This document shows positions 8,496 through 18,052 of a stretch of 35,263 nt of DNA, piece after piece. The notes under the pieces are model-generated. The model did no database searches and had not been told where the DNA came from. It saw nothing but the letters and a program-made list of their open reading frames with translations. The stretch comes from Robiginitomaculum sp. (GTDB taxonomy: Bacteria > Pseudomonadota > Alphaproteobacteria > Caulobacterales > Maricaulaceae). A program made the position numbers and the translations under genes. The stretch spans positions 1 through 35,263 of the forward strand of contig JAESUG010000005.1 of assembly GCA_016763185.1 (NCBI GenBank), given 5' to 3'. Position 1 is the stretch's first letter. The number at the start of each line of letters is the position of its first letter.

Positions 8496-8677
8496 CTGCC
8501 GTCGAAGCCAAGGAAGCTGCAAAACTAGCCGCCATCGAAGCCAAAGAAGCTGCCAAAGCCGAAGCTGCAAAACCAGCCGAAGAAGCGCCAGCCACTGAGG
8601 CTGAAGCACCAGCCACTGAGGCTGCGGCCACTGAAGAAACGCCGGCAACAGACACGCCGGAAACCAAAGAAAGCTGA
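8453..8677 (+). other. -1-frame coding extension of rpsP (possible frameshift product, 187 aa in total)
   Basis: From A_AAA_AAG (8453-8459) the -1 frame reads [74 protein letters not shown]-stop. This fills the gap up to rimM. Confidence 0.85.
8462..8560 (+). repeat. 33-bp tandem repeat, three copies, encoding an 11-aa unit
   Basis: Units [11 protein letters not shown] / [11 protein letters not shown] / AAIEAKEAAKA at 8462-8494, 8495-8527 and 8528-8560. Confidence 0.8.
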
Positions 8678-8709
8678 GCGATATTGGTTTGAGAGGGGGA
8701 GTATTTTAC

Positions 8710-9267
8710 ATGTTGGAACCCTCTCATACCGTATTCATAGCTGCGATCGCTGGGGCTTTTGGGGCCAAGGGTGAGATCAAGATAAAATCCTTCACCCAAG
8801 ACCCGGCGGCCTGTTTGGAGTATGCGCCGTTTGTTGATGAGGCGGGCAAGGAGATATTAAAAATCTCCAAACCACGGGTCATTAAGGGCGGCTTTGCGGT
8901 ACGTTCTCCGGGCATACAATATCGCGATCAAGCTGAAGCTTTGCGCGGAACTAAGTTATATTGCCTGCGCAGCCAATTGCGAAAACCAGAGGAGGATGAG
9001 TTTTATCATTCCGATCTAGTTGGTTTGCAGGTGCAATCGGCGGAGGGTCAGATTTTAGGTCAAATCACAGCCATACATAATTTTGGTGCGTCTGATTTGT
9101 TAGAGATCACGGGCACGCCTGATGTGGCTGAGGATTGGACATTGCCGTTTACATTGGCGCATGTGCCAACGGTAGATATTGCGGCCAAAACCGTAATTAT
9201 TGCTGACTGGCAGAGGTTTTTGCCCGAAGCCAAAGCCCAAAAAAAACCACGTGATCATGATGCGTGA
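8710..9267 (+). CDS. rimM: Ribosome maturation factor RimM
   Basis: [29 protein letters not shown] and operon position. Start moved from 8689 to 8710. Confidence 0.93.
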   Translation: MLEPSHTVFIAAIAGAFGAKGEIKIKSFTQDPAACLEYAPFVDEAGKEILKISKPRVIKGGFAVRSPGIQYRDQAEALRGTKLYCLRSQLRKPEEDEFYHSDLVGLQVQSAEGQILGQITAIHNFGASDLLEITGTPDVAEDWTLPFTLAHVPTVDIAAKTVIIADWQRFLPEAKAQKKPRDHDA

Positions 9268-9976
9268 ACCGTTTAGCGCCACCGTCCTTACCTTGTTCCC
9301 GGAGGCGTTTCCTGGTGTGCTGGGGGCGTCTTTGATTGGGCGCGCGTTAAAACAGCAAAAATGGCAGCTTGAAACGCTGGACATTCGTTCGTTTTCCCAT
9401 CATAAGCACGCCTCCGTTGACGATACGCCTGCTGGCGGCGGCCCAGGAATGGTACTGCGCCCAGATGTAGCGGCAATGGCAATAGATAGTGTGACGGATA
9501 AAAACCGCCCACTGATCCACCTTAGCCCCCGGGGCAAACCGTTGACCCAAACCCGTGTTCGGGAGCTGGCGGCGGGTCCGGGAGTGGTGCTGTTTTGCAG
9601 CCGGTTTGAGGGTTTGGATCAACGGGTAATTGATGGCCGTGACATGGAAGAGATGAGTATTGGCGATTATGTACTCGCCGGTGGGGAAGTGGCGGCGCAG
9701 GTGTTAATTGAGGCCTGTGTTCGATTGTTGCCCGGTGTGTTGGGAGATATGATGTCAACACACGAAGAAAGTTTTGAAGGGGATTTGCTTGAATACCCAC
9801 AATATACCCGGCCTCGGGTGTGGGAAGACCAGCAAATACCAGAAGTATTGCTAAGTGGCGATCATGGGCGTATAGCCCGCTGGCGGCGCGAAGCAGCGAT
9901 AGGTTTAACCAAACGCGTTCGACCTGATCTAATGGATCGGGCGCGACACAGGAGTAAAGATGATGAACATCATTGA
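9257..9976 (+). CDS. trmD: tRNA (guanine37-N1)-methyltransferase
   Basis: [47 protein letters not shown]. Start at ATG 9257 or 9260, overlapping the end of rimM. Confidence 0.95.
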   Translation: MMREPFSATVLTLFPEAFPGVLGASLIGRALKQQKWQLETLDIRSFSHHKHASVDDTPAGGGPGMVLRPDVAAMAIDSVTDKNRPLIHLSPRGKPLTQTRVRELAAGPGVVLFCSRFEGLDQRVIDGRDMEEMSIGDYVLAGGEVAAQVLIEACVRLLPGVLGDMMSTHEESFEGDLLEYPQYTRPRVWEDQQIPEVLLSGDHGRIARWRREAAIGLTKRVRPDLMDRARHRSKDDEHH

Positions 9977-10370
9977 ACAGATTGAACAAGAAGAAGCCGC
10001 CCGCATCCTAGGTGAAAGAACGCACCCAGATTTTTCGGCCGGTGATACCATCCGCGTGATGGTTCGCATCGTCGAAGGCGAACGCGAACGTCTACAGGCG
10101 TTTGAGGGCGTATGTATTGCCCGCCAAGGCGGTGGCCTCAACCAAAGCTTCACCGTGCGTAAATTGTCATTTGGCGAAGGCGTGGAACGAGTGTTTCCGC
10201 TCTACAGCCCTAATGTCGATAGCATTGAGATCAAACGCAAAGGCAAAGTCCGCAGAGCCAAGCTATATTACCTGCGCGGCCTAACCGGCAAAGCCGCCCG
10301 TATCATCGAGCGCACCTCTGGCCGCGGCATGGCCGACGTTCGCGCCAGACGCGCCAAGAAAAGTAAATAA
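9960..10370 (+). CDS. rplS: 50S ribosomal protein L19
   Basis: [60 protein letters not shown]. Confidence 0.96.
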   Translation: MMNIIEQIEQEEAARILGERTHPDFSAGDTIRVMVRIVEGERERLQAFEGVCIARQGGGLNQSFTVRKLSFGEGVERVFPLYSPNVDSIEIKRKGKVRRAKLYYLRGLTGKAARIIERTSGRGMADVRARRAKKSK

Positions 10371-10396
10371 ACTTTTTTGAGTTGTAACGAATACCG

Positions 10397-10427
10397 AAAA
10401 CGCCCTTGGTTCGCCGGGGCGTTTTTT
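10397..10427 (+). terminator. Intrinsic terminator of the ffh-rplS operon
   Basis: AAAACGCC...GGCGTTTTTT downstream of rplS. Confidence 0.8.
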
Positions 10428-10484
10428 GTTGGGGCCACCATATAGACGAAGTACAAGCGTTCAGTCATCTAAGCATTTCAAAGA

Positions 10485-10651
10485 CTGGGTCACCCGGACA
10501 AGCCGTGTGATGACAAAAAGGGTAGGTATTATAACCGATGTCATCAAAATAACCGATCTCTTCAACCCCCTTCAACCTATCATCAAATTCTCTCTCAACT
10601 TGTCATCACACGGCTTGTCCGGGTGATCCAGTTCCAAGCCGGGTGATGACA
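10485..10651. repeat. Long inverted-repeat element (32-bp arms) with an extra partial copy
   Basis: CTGGGTCACCCGGACAAGCCGTGTGATGACAA (10485-10516) and TTGTCATCACACGGCTTGTCCGGGTGATCCAG (10600-10631) are complementary with one mismatch. A partial copy ccaagccgggtgatgacag follows. Confidence 0.85.
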
Positions 10652-10773
10652 GTATGAAAAAATAGACATTCCAATTTACCTCATCATATTCCCTATCCAA
10701 TTTTCTCAATGTGCCGGTAGGATAATGCTCAAGCGAAATTAGCTAGACAAATAGAGGGATACCTATTTACCCT

Positions 10774-12183
10774 TCAAAACAAATCGCCTTGTTCCGGGTC
10801 CGCTGCCTTTGCTTTGCGCCCAGCGGGCCGAACTGCTTTGGCTCCTTCGCCAATTACCGCTATTTTTTTGCCATCAATGAATTCGAGCGAAACATGCTCT
10901 GCACTTTGTAGCCCAGCCGCACGGGTGACCAATTGGCCGCTATCCCCGCGTACCAATGCAAAGCCACGCCCCAACACGGACTTGTGCGATAAAGCACCCA
11001 GGATTTTGCGGGTGGCGTATAAGCGCTCAGTACGCGCCGCCAATAGGCGCTCCATCGCTGGGTTGACCCGCTTGGCAAGTCCGCTAACCAATGCTTCGCG
11101 TTGGATAATTCCGGTTTGCAGGGTTTTCGGACGCAGGCCCGCAATGGCCCGATGCACGGCTTGTTCGGCGCATTCCACCCGTCGGATTAGGGCTTGCCCC
11201 AATCGGCTGGCTATATAGTCAAAGCGCTGGCTGACCGCGGCCAACAGCTCCTCTGGCTTGGGTAGGCCACGCTTTGCCGAGGTTAGTGCCAGTTCGCGAG
11301 CCTCGATTAACCGGCGCAACCCGGCTTTTAGGCGCAGTGCGCTTTCATCCAAGCTGGCGATCAGATCCGCACGTACCGGCACTGCCATCTCCGCCGCGCC
11401 GGTGGGGGTTGGCGCGCGCACGTCGGCGACCAGATCCAACAAGCTCCAATCGGTTTCATGGCCGATGGCCGAAATCAATGGGATGGAACAGGCATGGGCG
11501 GCGCGAACTACTTCTTCTTCGTTAAATGGCCATAAATCCTCAACCGAGCCACCGCCGCGGGCAATAATCAACAGATCAGGGCGCGGGATATCACCGTCCG
11601 CAGACATTTCGTGAAAACCGTTAATGGCGGTGGTTATTTGCGCGGCGGCTTTGTCGCCTTGGACCAATACGGGCCATAGCAGTACATGGCGCGGAAACCG
11701 GTCTTCGAGTCGGTGCAGGATATCGCGGATCACCGCACCGGTGGGCGAAGTTATGACCCCGATTACTTCCGGCAAAAACGGTAAACTTTGTTTATGGGTT
11801 TCGGCAAATAAGCCCTCAGTGGTTAATTTCTTTTTGCGTTCGGCCAGCAATGCCATCAACGCCCCGGCCCCGGCGGGTTCTAATTGCGTGATGACCAATT
11901 GATATTGCGAGCGCCCAGGATAGGTGGTGAGCTTGCCCTCGGCGATCACCTCCAAACCTTCTTCGGGACGAAAGCTTAAGCGTCCAGCCACGCCTTTCCA
12001 GACAATGGACGAGATCACCGCTTTGTCGTCTTTTAAGTCCATATAGATATGGCCGGAACCAGCAATGGTCACCCGGCCCAGCTCGCCGCGCACCCGTACA
12101 TGGCCATAATTTTCCTCGACGGTACGTTTTAAGGAACCAGCCAGTTCGGAGACCGTAAATTCATGTGCATTGGTTTGTGTCAT
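10774..12183 (-). CDS. xseA: Exodeoxyribonuclease VII large subunit
   Basis: FTVSELAGSLKRTVEENYGHVRVRGELGR, GVITSPTGAVIRDILHRL, IARGGGSVEDLWPFNEE. Confidence 0.95.
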   Translation of the reverse strand: MTQTNAHEFTVSELAGSLKRTVEENYGHVRVRGELGRVTIAGSGHIYMDLKDDKAVISSIVWKGVAGRLSFRPEEGLEVIAEGKLTTYPGRSQYQLVITQLEPAGAGALMALLAERKKKLTTEGLFAETHKQSLPFLPEVIGVITSPTGAVIRDILHRLEDRFPRHVLLWPVLVQGDKAAAQITTAINGFHEMSADGDIPRPDLLIIARGGGSVEDLWPFNEEEVVRAAHACSIPLISAIGHETDWSLLDLVADVRAPTPTGAAEMAVPVRADLIASLDESALRLKAGLRRLIEARELALTSAKRGLPKPEELLAAVSQRFDYIASRLGQALIRRVECAEQAVHRAIAGLRPKTLQTGIIQREALVSGLAKRVNPAMERLLAARTERLYATRKILGALSHKSVLGRGFALVRGDSGQLVTRAAGLQSAEHVSLEFIDGKKIAVIGEGAKAVRPAGRKAKAADPEQGDLF

Positions 12184-12238
12184 TGGGAGCGAATCTTAGT
12201 ATGGAAGATCAGCTTGGCAAGGCGCTAGGGGAATATCG

Positions 12239-13513
12239 ATGAAAATAATGCTGGTGGGCAATGGCGGGCGCGAACATGCATTGGCGTGGAAGCTGTCCCA
12301 AAGTCCGATATTACGCGAGATGATCTTGGCCCCCGGCAGCGATGCAATGGCCGTCTATGGCCGTTGTGTTGCGGTTGCGGCGGATGATGTGGCTGGCTTG
12401 GTACAGTTGGCGGCGTTAGAACAACCAGATCTCGTAGTCATTGGCCCAGAGGTCGCCTTGGCCGCGGGGTTGGTTGATCAATTGGCAGAGCTAGAAATTT
12501 TGGCGTTTGGCCCCAGTGCCGCTGCCGCGAAATTAGAAGCGTCCAAAGCATTTACTAAAGATTTTTGCCAACGCCATAATATTCCGACGGCTCGTTCAAA
12601 AACCGTCGCTACGGATATGGCAGCCCATGCCTATTTGGAGACCTTGCCCGGCCCCTATGTGCTCAAAGCCGATGGTTTGGCCGCCGGCAAAGGCGTGGTG
12701 ATCACCGATGAATTAGCGGCGGCAAAACAAGCGGCCAGCGACATGCTCGGCGGACAGTTCGGTGCCGCATCTGCCAAATTGGTCATCGAAGAGTTCCTGA
12801 GCGGCGAAGAAGCATCCCTCTTTGTGTTGTGCGATGGCACCAGCGCCGTCCCCTTGGTCGGCGCCCAAGATCATAAACGCGCCTTTGATGACGACCAAGG
12901 CCCAAACACCGGTGGCATGGGTTGTTATTCACCAGCGCCGGTGCTGGATGCGTTGATGACGGCCAAGGTAATGGATGAGATTATCACGCCAACTTTACGT
13001 GGCATGAAGCAAGAGGGCGCACCGTTTGTTGGGGTGTTATATGCCGGGCTAATGATCGATCAAACCGGCCCAAAATTAATCGAATATAATGTACGCTTTG
13101 GCGACCCCGAAGCCCAAGTTTTAATGCGCCGTTTACAAAGCGATTTGCTGCCGGTGTTATTGGCTTGTGCCAATGGTTCGTTGGCGGATGTGCCTGCATT
13201 GCACTGGGATGAGCGCCCTGCCGCCTGTGTGGTGATGGCGACGAAGGGCTATCCGGGGAAGGTAGAGAAAGGTTCCAAGATCAGTGGGTTGGAACGTGCC
13301 GCCGCTACCTCCAACGTCGAAATTTTCCATGCCGGAACCAAGCAAGACGAGACCGGGCAATGGCTTGCCAATGGCGGGCGGGTGCTGAACATCTCCGCAA
13401 TGGGTGATGATTTGGCCGAAGCCGTGAACCATTGTTACGCGGCGGTTGATCTCATTGATTGGCCGGAAGGTTTTTGTCGCCGCGATATCGGTCGGCGCGC
13501 TTTGACGAACTGA
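12239..13513 (+). CDS. purD: Phosphoribosylamine-glycine ligase
   Basis: MKIMLVGNGGREHALAWKLSQS, KADGLAAGKGVV, EFLSGEEASLF, EYNVRFGDPEAQ. Confidence 0.96.
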   Translation: MKIMLVGNGGREHALAWKLSQSPILREMILAPGSDAMAVYGRCVAVAADDVAGLVQLAALEQPDLVVIGPEVALAAGLVDQLAELEILAFGPSAAAAKLEASKAFTKDFCQRHNIPTARSKTVATDMAAHAYLETLPGPYVLKADGLAAGKGVVITDELAAAKQAASDMLGGQFGAASAKLVIEEFLSGEEASLFVLCDGTSAVPLVGAQDHKRAFDDDQGPNTGGMGCYSPAPVLDALMTAKVMDEIITPTLRGMKQEGAPFVGVLYAGLMIDQTGPKLIEYNVRFGDPEAQVLMRRLQSDLLPVLLACANGSLADVPALHWDERPAACVVMATKGYPGKVEKGSKISGLERAAATSNVEIFHAGTKQDETGQWLANGGRVLNISAMGDDLAEAVNHCYAAVDLIDWPEGFCRRDIGRRALTN

Positions 13514-13631
13514 TTTATTTTGCTTTTGCCCGCATCAACTATCCACTTCTTGCGCTGTCATTGCTTTTCCAATGTCGTCACAAACTAGGCACCCAACCGG
13601 CCCCCGGCCTCTTGGGCAAAGTATTTATGGC

Positions 13632-13673
13632 GCACAAAGAACTGGACCCCGGATTAAATCCGGGGTCCGAATA
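13632..13673. repeat. Intergenic palindromic repeat, GGACCCCGGATT family
   Basis: 25-bp palindrome GGACCCCGGATTAAATCCGGGGTCC (13644-13668), flanked by gcgcacaaagaact, which resembles the flank of the 6208 element. Confidence 0.8.
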
Positions 13674-13756
13674 TGATCGAGAGTTTACGATATTAACCCA
13701 TTGTCCGTATCGTCATCAATGCGGGTGGTAAACCGGTCCCCTTACCTTGCGCCTCT

Positions 13757-13773
13757 CTCCGGTTTGACCGGAG
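13757..13773. repeat. Short hairpin repeat CTCCGGT-TTG-ACCGGAG
   Basis: Perfect 7-bp arms; the following gggtcca resembles the GGACCC end of the palindrome family. Confidence 0.6.
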
Positions 13774-13895
13774 GGTCCATCTTTTTGAAAAAATGCTTGT
13801 GGCCCAACCAGAAGGAAATTCCGATCTGCTATTATTTTACCCAATTTGGTTGATTTTTATTGCAGCTTTGTCCGCCAGTTTGTAGAGCCGGTGCC

Positions 13896-15263
13896 ATGAA
13901 CACACAGAATATGCCCGGCGCACCCGATGTAACCTCAATCGATGACAGCATTAAAGACATGCTGCATTTGGCCAAACAAGCAGGCGCGATGCACGCTGAA
14001 ACCATTGTGGTCGTCACCCGAAACATTGCCGTTAGTGTTCGCGATGGCGCGGTGGAAGAAGTGGAAAGTTCCGAATCAAATGATCTTGGTTTGCGCGTTT
14101 TAATCGGCCAGCAACAAGCGTGCGTATCTTCGTCTGATCTGTCGCGTTCAGGTTTGCAAAAAATGGCCGAACGAGCCTGTGCGATGGCGAAGCAAGCTCC
14201 CGAAGACCCGTATTGTGGCTTGGCCGAGCCGGAGCAAGTGCAATCGGCAAACCGGGATTTGCAAATATTCGATCCGGTGCAACTTGATATCGAACAACTC
14301 ACCGAACGCGCCTTAGCTGCCGAGGCTGCAGCTTTAGCTGTCTCTGGTGTGAACCTTCCCGCCACCGCCAGTGCCAGTTGGTCGACCGGCGCGGTTTGCC
14401 ACCGAGCCAGCAATGGCTTGTTTCGTTCCAGCATTAATTCTTTTCACGGTCATTCGGTGATGGCGTTGGCGGAGCGTGATGAGGCGATGGAGCGAGATTG
14501 GGCGCAATCGGGCACAAGGTGGCTCGAAGACTTGCGCGATCCATCTGATATCGGCACTGAGGCTGGAGGCCGGGCCGTGGCCCGCTTGGGCGCACGCAAA
14601 GGCAAAGGCGGTACCATGGCCGTTTTGTTTGAACCGCGTACCGCCAAATCTTTGTTGGGTATGTTTTTAGGCGGGATCACCGGCGCGTCCGTTGCCCGTG
14701 GTGTATCATTTTTGAAGGACCATATGAATGAGCTGGTGTTTGCACCGGATATCAATATTCTTGAGGACCCGTTTCGGCTCCGTGGGTCCAGCTCCAGCGA
14801 AATTGATAGCGAGGGTATTGCAAGACAAGCCCGCAATTTAATTGAAAATGGCCGTTTGACTAGCTGGGTGCATAACCTGTCCTCGGCGCGACAATTGGGT
14901 GAGGCGCCGACCGGCCATGGTGCTACTGGTATTGGCTCGCCGCCGGGTACGCGATTAAGCAATGTGGTGTTGGCGGCAGGTGAAAAATCACCGGAACAAT
15001 TAATGAAGCAAATGGGCCAAGGTCTGGTGGTAACCGACAGTTTCGGCGCGAGCTTTAACAGTGGTACCGGTGACTGGTCGGTGGGTATTGCCGGGTTTTA
15101 TTTTGATGGCGAGCAGCGAACCCAGCCGTTTTGCGAGATGACGGTGGCGGGTAATATGTTGGATATTTTCAAAATTCTGGTTCCGGCTTCGGACCTTAAA
15201 TTAGAAGAATCTACCGAATGTCCGTCTTTGCTGGTGCCGGAACTTACCGTCGCTGGTCAATGA
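13896..15263 (+). CDS. pmbA: TldD/PmbA family metallopeptidase-related protein
   Basis: NIAVSVRDGAVEEVESSESNDLGLRVLIGQQQACVSSSDLS; C-terminal GDWSVGIAGFYFDGEQ...EMTVAGNMLDIF. Start placed at MNTQNMPG. Confidence 0.9.
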   Translation: MNTQNMPGAPDVTSIDDSIKDMLHLAKQAGAMHAETIVVVTRNIAVSVRDGAVEEVESSESNDLGLRVLIGQQQACVSSSDLSRSGLQKMAERACAMAKQAPEDPYCGLAEPEQVQSANRDLQIFDPVQLDIEQLTERALAAEAAALAVSGVNLPATASASWSTGAVCHRASNGLFRSSINSFHGHSVMALAERDEAMERDWAQSGTRWLEDLRDPSDIGTEAGGRAVARLGARKGKGGTMAVLFEPRTAKSLLGMFLGGITGASVARGVSFLKDHMNELVFAPDINILEDPFRLRGSSSSEIDSEGIARQARNLIENGRLTSWVHNLSSARQLGEAPTGHGATGIGSPPGTRLSNVVLAAGEKSPEQLMKQMGQGLVVTDSFGASFNSGTGDWSVGIAGFYFDGEQRTQPFCEMTVAGNMLDIFKILVPASDLKLEESTECPSLLVPELTVAGQ

Positions 15264-16039
15264 GCCAAGCCACGCCCGCACAGGATTTAAGCTTATTGGA
15301 AACTGCGGCCAGAGGCGCCGGGGCGTTGGCGATGCACTGGTTCGCCAACCCAGGCAAGGTGTGGGATAAAGGCGATCAGCACCCAGTGACCGAAGCAGAT
15401 CTGGCGGTCGACCAACAATTAAAGGAAGTTTTACGAGCCGCACGGCCTGATTATGGTTGGCTATCCGAGGAAACCGTTGATGACCGCTCAAGATTACATG
15501 CGGCGCGGGTGTTTATAGTGGACCCGATTGATGGCACCCGCGCTTTTATCCAAGGCAAGCCGCATTTTAGCATATCCATAGCCATCGTCGAAAAGGGTCG
15601 TCCGATCGCTGGCGCGGTGTTTAATCCAGCATTGGATGAAATGTATTTGGCCGCCAAAGATAAGGGTGCCAGTCTTAATGGCGAACCGATCCGCATTCGC
15701 ACGTGCGCCAGTTTACTGGACTGTCGGATGATTGCCAATGAGGGTTTGTTTCGACAAAAACATTGGCGTGAAAGCTGGCCTGCTATGCAATATTGCACCC
15801 GTAACTCGATGGCGTACCGCATTGCATTGGTGGCCAGTGGCGCACACGATGTGACGTTGACCTTGCGCCCCAAATCGGATTGGGATTTGGCCGCCGCTGA
15901 TCTCATTGCCAATGAAGCGGGCGCGACAATTACTGACCCCGATGGGGTTGCGTTTGCATATAACTTGCCAAGTGTCACCAAATCCGGTGTGATCTGCGCT
16001 GGCCGAACCTTGCATGATTTGATAAGACAGCGCATGTGA
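15260..16039 (+). CDS. Inositol monophosphatase family protein (3'(2'),5'-bisphosphate nucleotidase-like)
   Basis: WLSEETVDD, VDPIDGTRAFI, WDLAAADLIANEAG motifs. Overlaps the pmbA stop codon. Confidence 0.87.
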   Translation: MSQATPAQDLSLLETAARGAGALAMHWFANPGKVWDKGDQHPVTEADLAVDQQLKEVLRAARPDYGWLSEETVDDRSRLHAARVFIVDPIDGTRAFIQGKPHFSISIAIVEKGRPIAGAVFNPALDEMYLAAKDKGASLNGEPIRIRTCASLLDCRMIANEGLFRQKHWRESWPAMQYCTRNSMAYRIALVASGAHDVTLTLRPKSDWDLAAADLIANEAGATITDPDGVAFAYNLPSVTKSGVICAGRTLHDLIRQRM

Positions 16040-16064
16040 ACTAGCAAAGGAAACTCAAATTCCC

Positions 16065-16331
16065 ATGAGCAATAAACCTGATAATAACGACAGCAAAGAA
16101 CCGCAACTCTTACATATCGTATTGGGCGGTGAATTGGTAGATGTACGAAAAACTAGGTTCCAGGATTTATCCAACATAGATTTTGTCGGCGCCTATCCAA
16201 ATTACAGCCTGGCCTTTACCGCATGGAAAGGCGCAGCCCAGCGCTCCGTAGACAATGCCCATATGCGGTATTTCATTATTCATGCTCATCGCTTGTTTGA
16301 CCCGGAACACGATCATCACGACGAGCACTAA
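16065..16331 (+). CDS. DUF4170-like small protein
   Basis: 88 aa: LLHIVLGGELVDVRKTRFQDLSNIDFVGAYPNYSLAFTAWKGAAQRSVDNAHMRYFIIHAHRL. Confidence 0.75.
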   Translation: MSNKPDNNDSKEPQLLHIVLGGELVDVRKTRFQDLSNIDFVGAYPNYSLAFTAWKGAAQRSVDNAHMRYFIIHAHRLFDPEHDHHDEH

Positions 16332-16338
16332 ATCCTCC

Positions 16339-18051
16339 ATGCCTTCGCGGCTATGGCACCAATTGGTGCGCCCGCATCTTGGCTTGGGTTTGTGGGCGGT
16401 GCCGGCAATGGTGCTGGTGGCGGCAGCAACCAGTGCGTATCCGTTATTGGTCAATTTTGCGTTTGAATTGCTAGAAACGAGCGACCCACGTATTTTCAGC
16501 CTTGTGCCTATGGTGTTGATCGCCGTGGCCTTGGTAAAGTCCGTTGCGCTTTATATTCAAGTTTTACTGACCAATGCCTTGGGGCTTCGGGTGGTGCGCG
16601 ATTTACAAACATTGATGTTTTGCCACGTCCAAAAGCTCGATATCAGCCAGCTAAGCCATGATGCCGGTGGCTTGTTGGTGTCGCGCTTTACCAATGATGT
16701 GAACTTGGCCAAAGAAGCCTTGGTTCGGGCCTCAAACAATTTGGTTCGTGATGTATTGGTGGTGGCGGGCTCGTTGGCCGCGATGTTTTATCTGAACTGG
16801 CAATTGGCGTTGATCATTTTGGTGATTTACCCGTTGGCCACTTTCCCGGTGATCTGGTTAGGTAAACGAGTGCGCGCGCTATCCTTGGCGGCCCAGCACC
16901 AAATCGGAACGCTAACCGCATTATTGGCCGAGAATATCGCAGGCACTGCCATGGTTCGCGCGTTCGAACTGGAAGCCCACGAACAACAACGGGCCGATGC
17001 CAGTTTTGCCGGGCGCTATGCCTTGGCGATGAAACTCACCGCGACCAAAGCCGCCGTTGACCCGTTTTTAGAAGTGTTGGGGGCTGTTGCCTTGGCCGCA
17101 GTGCTGGGCTTTGCTGGCTGGCGGGCGCTACATGGCACATCAGCATTGCCGGAATTAATGGGGTTTATTACCGCATTGGCCAGCCTTGCACCATCAGCGC
17201 GGGCTTTGGGTACGTTAAATGCGGTTTGGCAAGAGGGCATGGCCGCCTTGGGCCGGGCGTTTGATGTATTGGACGAGCGCCCAAAAATCACCCAATCACC
17301 CACCGCCAAGCCATTACAAATACCCGCTGGCGAAGTGAAATTGGAACATGTTAATTTTGCCTATGGCACGGATGTTGCGGCACTCACTGACATTTCATTT
17401 ACCGCTAAACCGGGACAAACTTTGGCGCTGGTCGGGCCGTCGGGTGCCGGAAAAACCAGTATTTTTAATTTGCTATTGCGGTTTTACGACCCGCAAAGCG
17501 GGCAGGTGCTTATTGATGGACAAGACATTACCGAAGTTGAACTTCCCAGCTTGCGCCATGCCATTTCGATGGTCGCCCAGCACCCGGTATTGTTTGACGA
17601 CACGGTACGCGCCAATATCGCCTTTGGGCAATTGGATGCCAGTGATGAGGAAATTAAAGACGCCGCCAAAGCCGCTGCCGCGTTGGGTTTTATTGAGGCG
17701 CTTCCCCAAGGTTTTGCCACACCGGTTGGTGAAAATGGCAACCGACTTTCGGGCGGACAACGCCAACGGATTGCTATTGCGCGGGCAATCTTAAAAGACG
17801 CACCGATATTACTGCTCGACGAAGCCACCAGCGCCTTGGACAGCACAGCAGAGGCCGAGGTGCAAAACGCTTTGGCCAAGCTTGCCGCCGGGCGTACGAC
17901 TTTGGTCATTGCCCATCGCTTGGCTACGGTGCAAAACGCCGATCAGATTTTGGTGCTGGAGAACGGGCGGATTGTCGAAACCGGCACCCATGCTCAATTA
18001 TGCGCCGCCAATGGCTTGTATAGCGAGCTGGCCAAAGGGCAATTGCGATAA
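16339..18051 (+). CDS. ABC transporter, fused permease/ATPase (MsbA-like)
   Basis: TM domain plus VGPSGAGKTS, LSGGQRQRIAIARAIL, LLLDEATSALD. Location next to waaA/lpxK/lpxL supports lipid A flippase function. Confidence 0.9.
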   Translation: MPSRLWHQLVRPHLGLGLWAVPAMVLVAAATSAYPLLVNFAFELLETSDPRIFSLVPMVLIAVALVKSVALYIQVLLTNALGLRVVRDLQTLMFCHVQKLDISQLSHDAGGLLVSRFTNDVNLAKEALVRASNNLVRDVLVVAGSLAAMFYLNWQLALIILVIYPLATFPVIWLGKRVRALSLAAQHQIGTLTALLAENIAGTAMVRAFELEAHEQQRADASFAGRYALAMKLTATKAAVDPFLEVLGAVALAAVLGFAGWRALHGTSALPELMGFITALASLAPSARALGTLNAVWQEGMAALGRAFDVLDERPKITQSPTAKPLQIPAGEVKLEHVNFAYGTDVAALTDISFTAKPGQTLALVGPSGAGKTSIFNLLLRFYDPQSGQVLIDGQDITEVELPSLRHAISMVAQHPVLFDDTVRANIAFGQLDASDEEIKDAAKAAAALGFIEALPQGFATPVGENGNRLSGGQRQRIAIARAILKDAPILLLDEATSALDSTAEAEVQNALAKLAAGRTTLVIAHRLATVQNADQILVLENGRIVETGTHAQLCAANGLYSELAKGQLR

Positions 18052-18052
18052 A

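Noticed and set aside
8302-8799. Minus-strand 165-aa ORF rich in Ala/Ser/Val opposite rpsP/rimM
   Set aside because: It is the mirror of the Ala/Glu/Lys repeat coding in the rpsP -1 frame and overlaps two established genes.
14450-14962. 170-aa minus-strand ORF inside pmbA
   Set aside because: Antisense to a well-supported CDS with no recognisable domain; a composition artefact. The same applies to 13832-14434, 15451-16047, 18782-19411 and 9522-9989.
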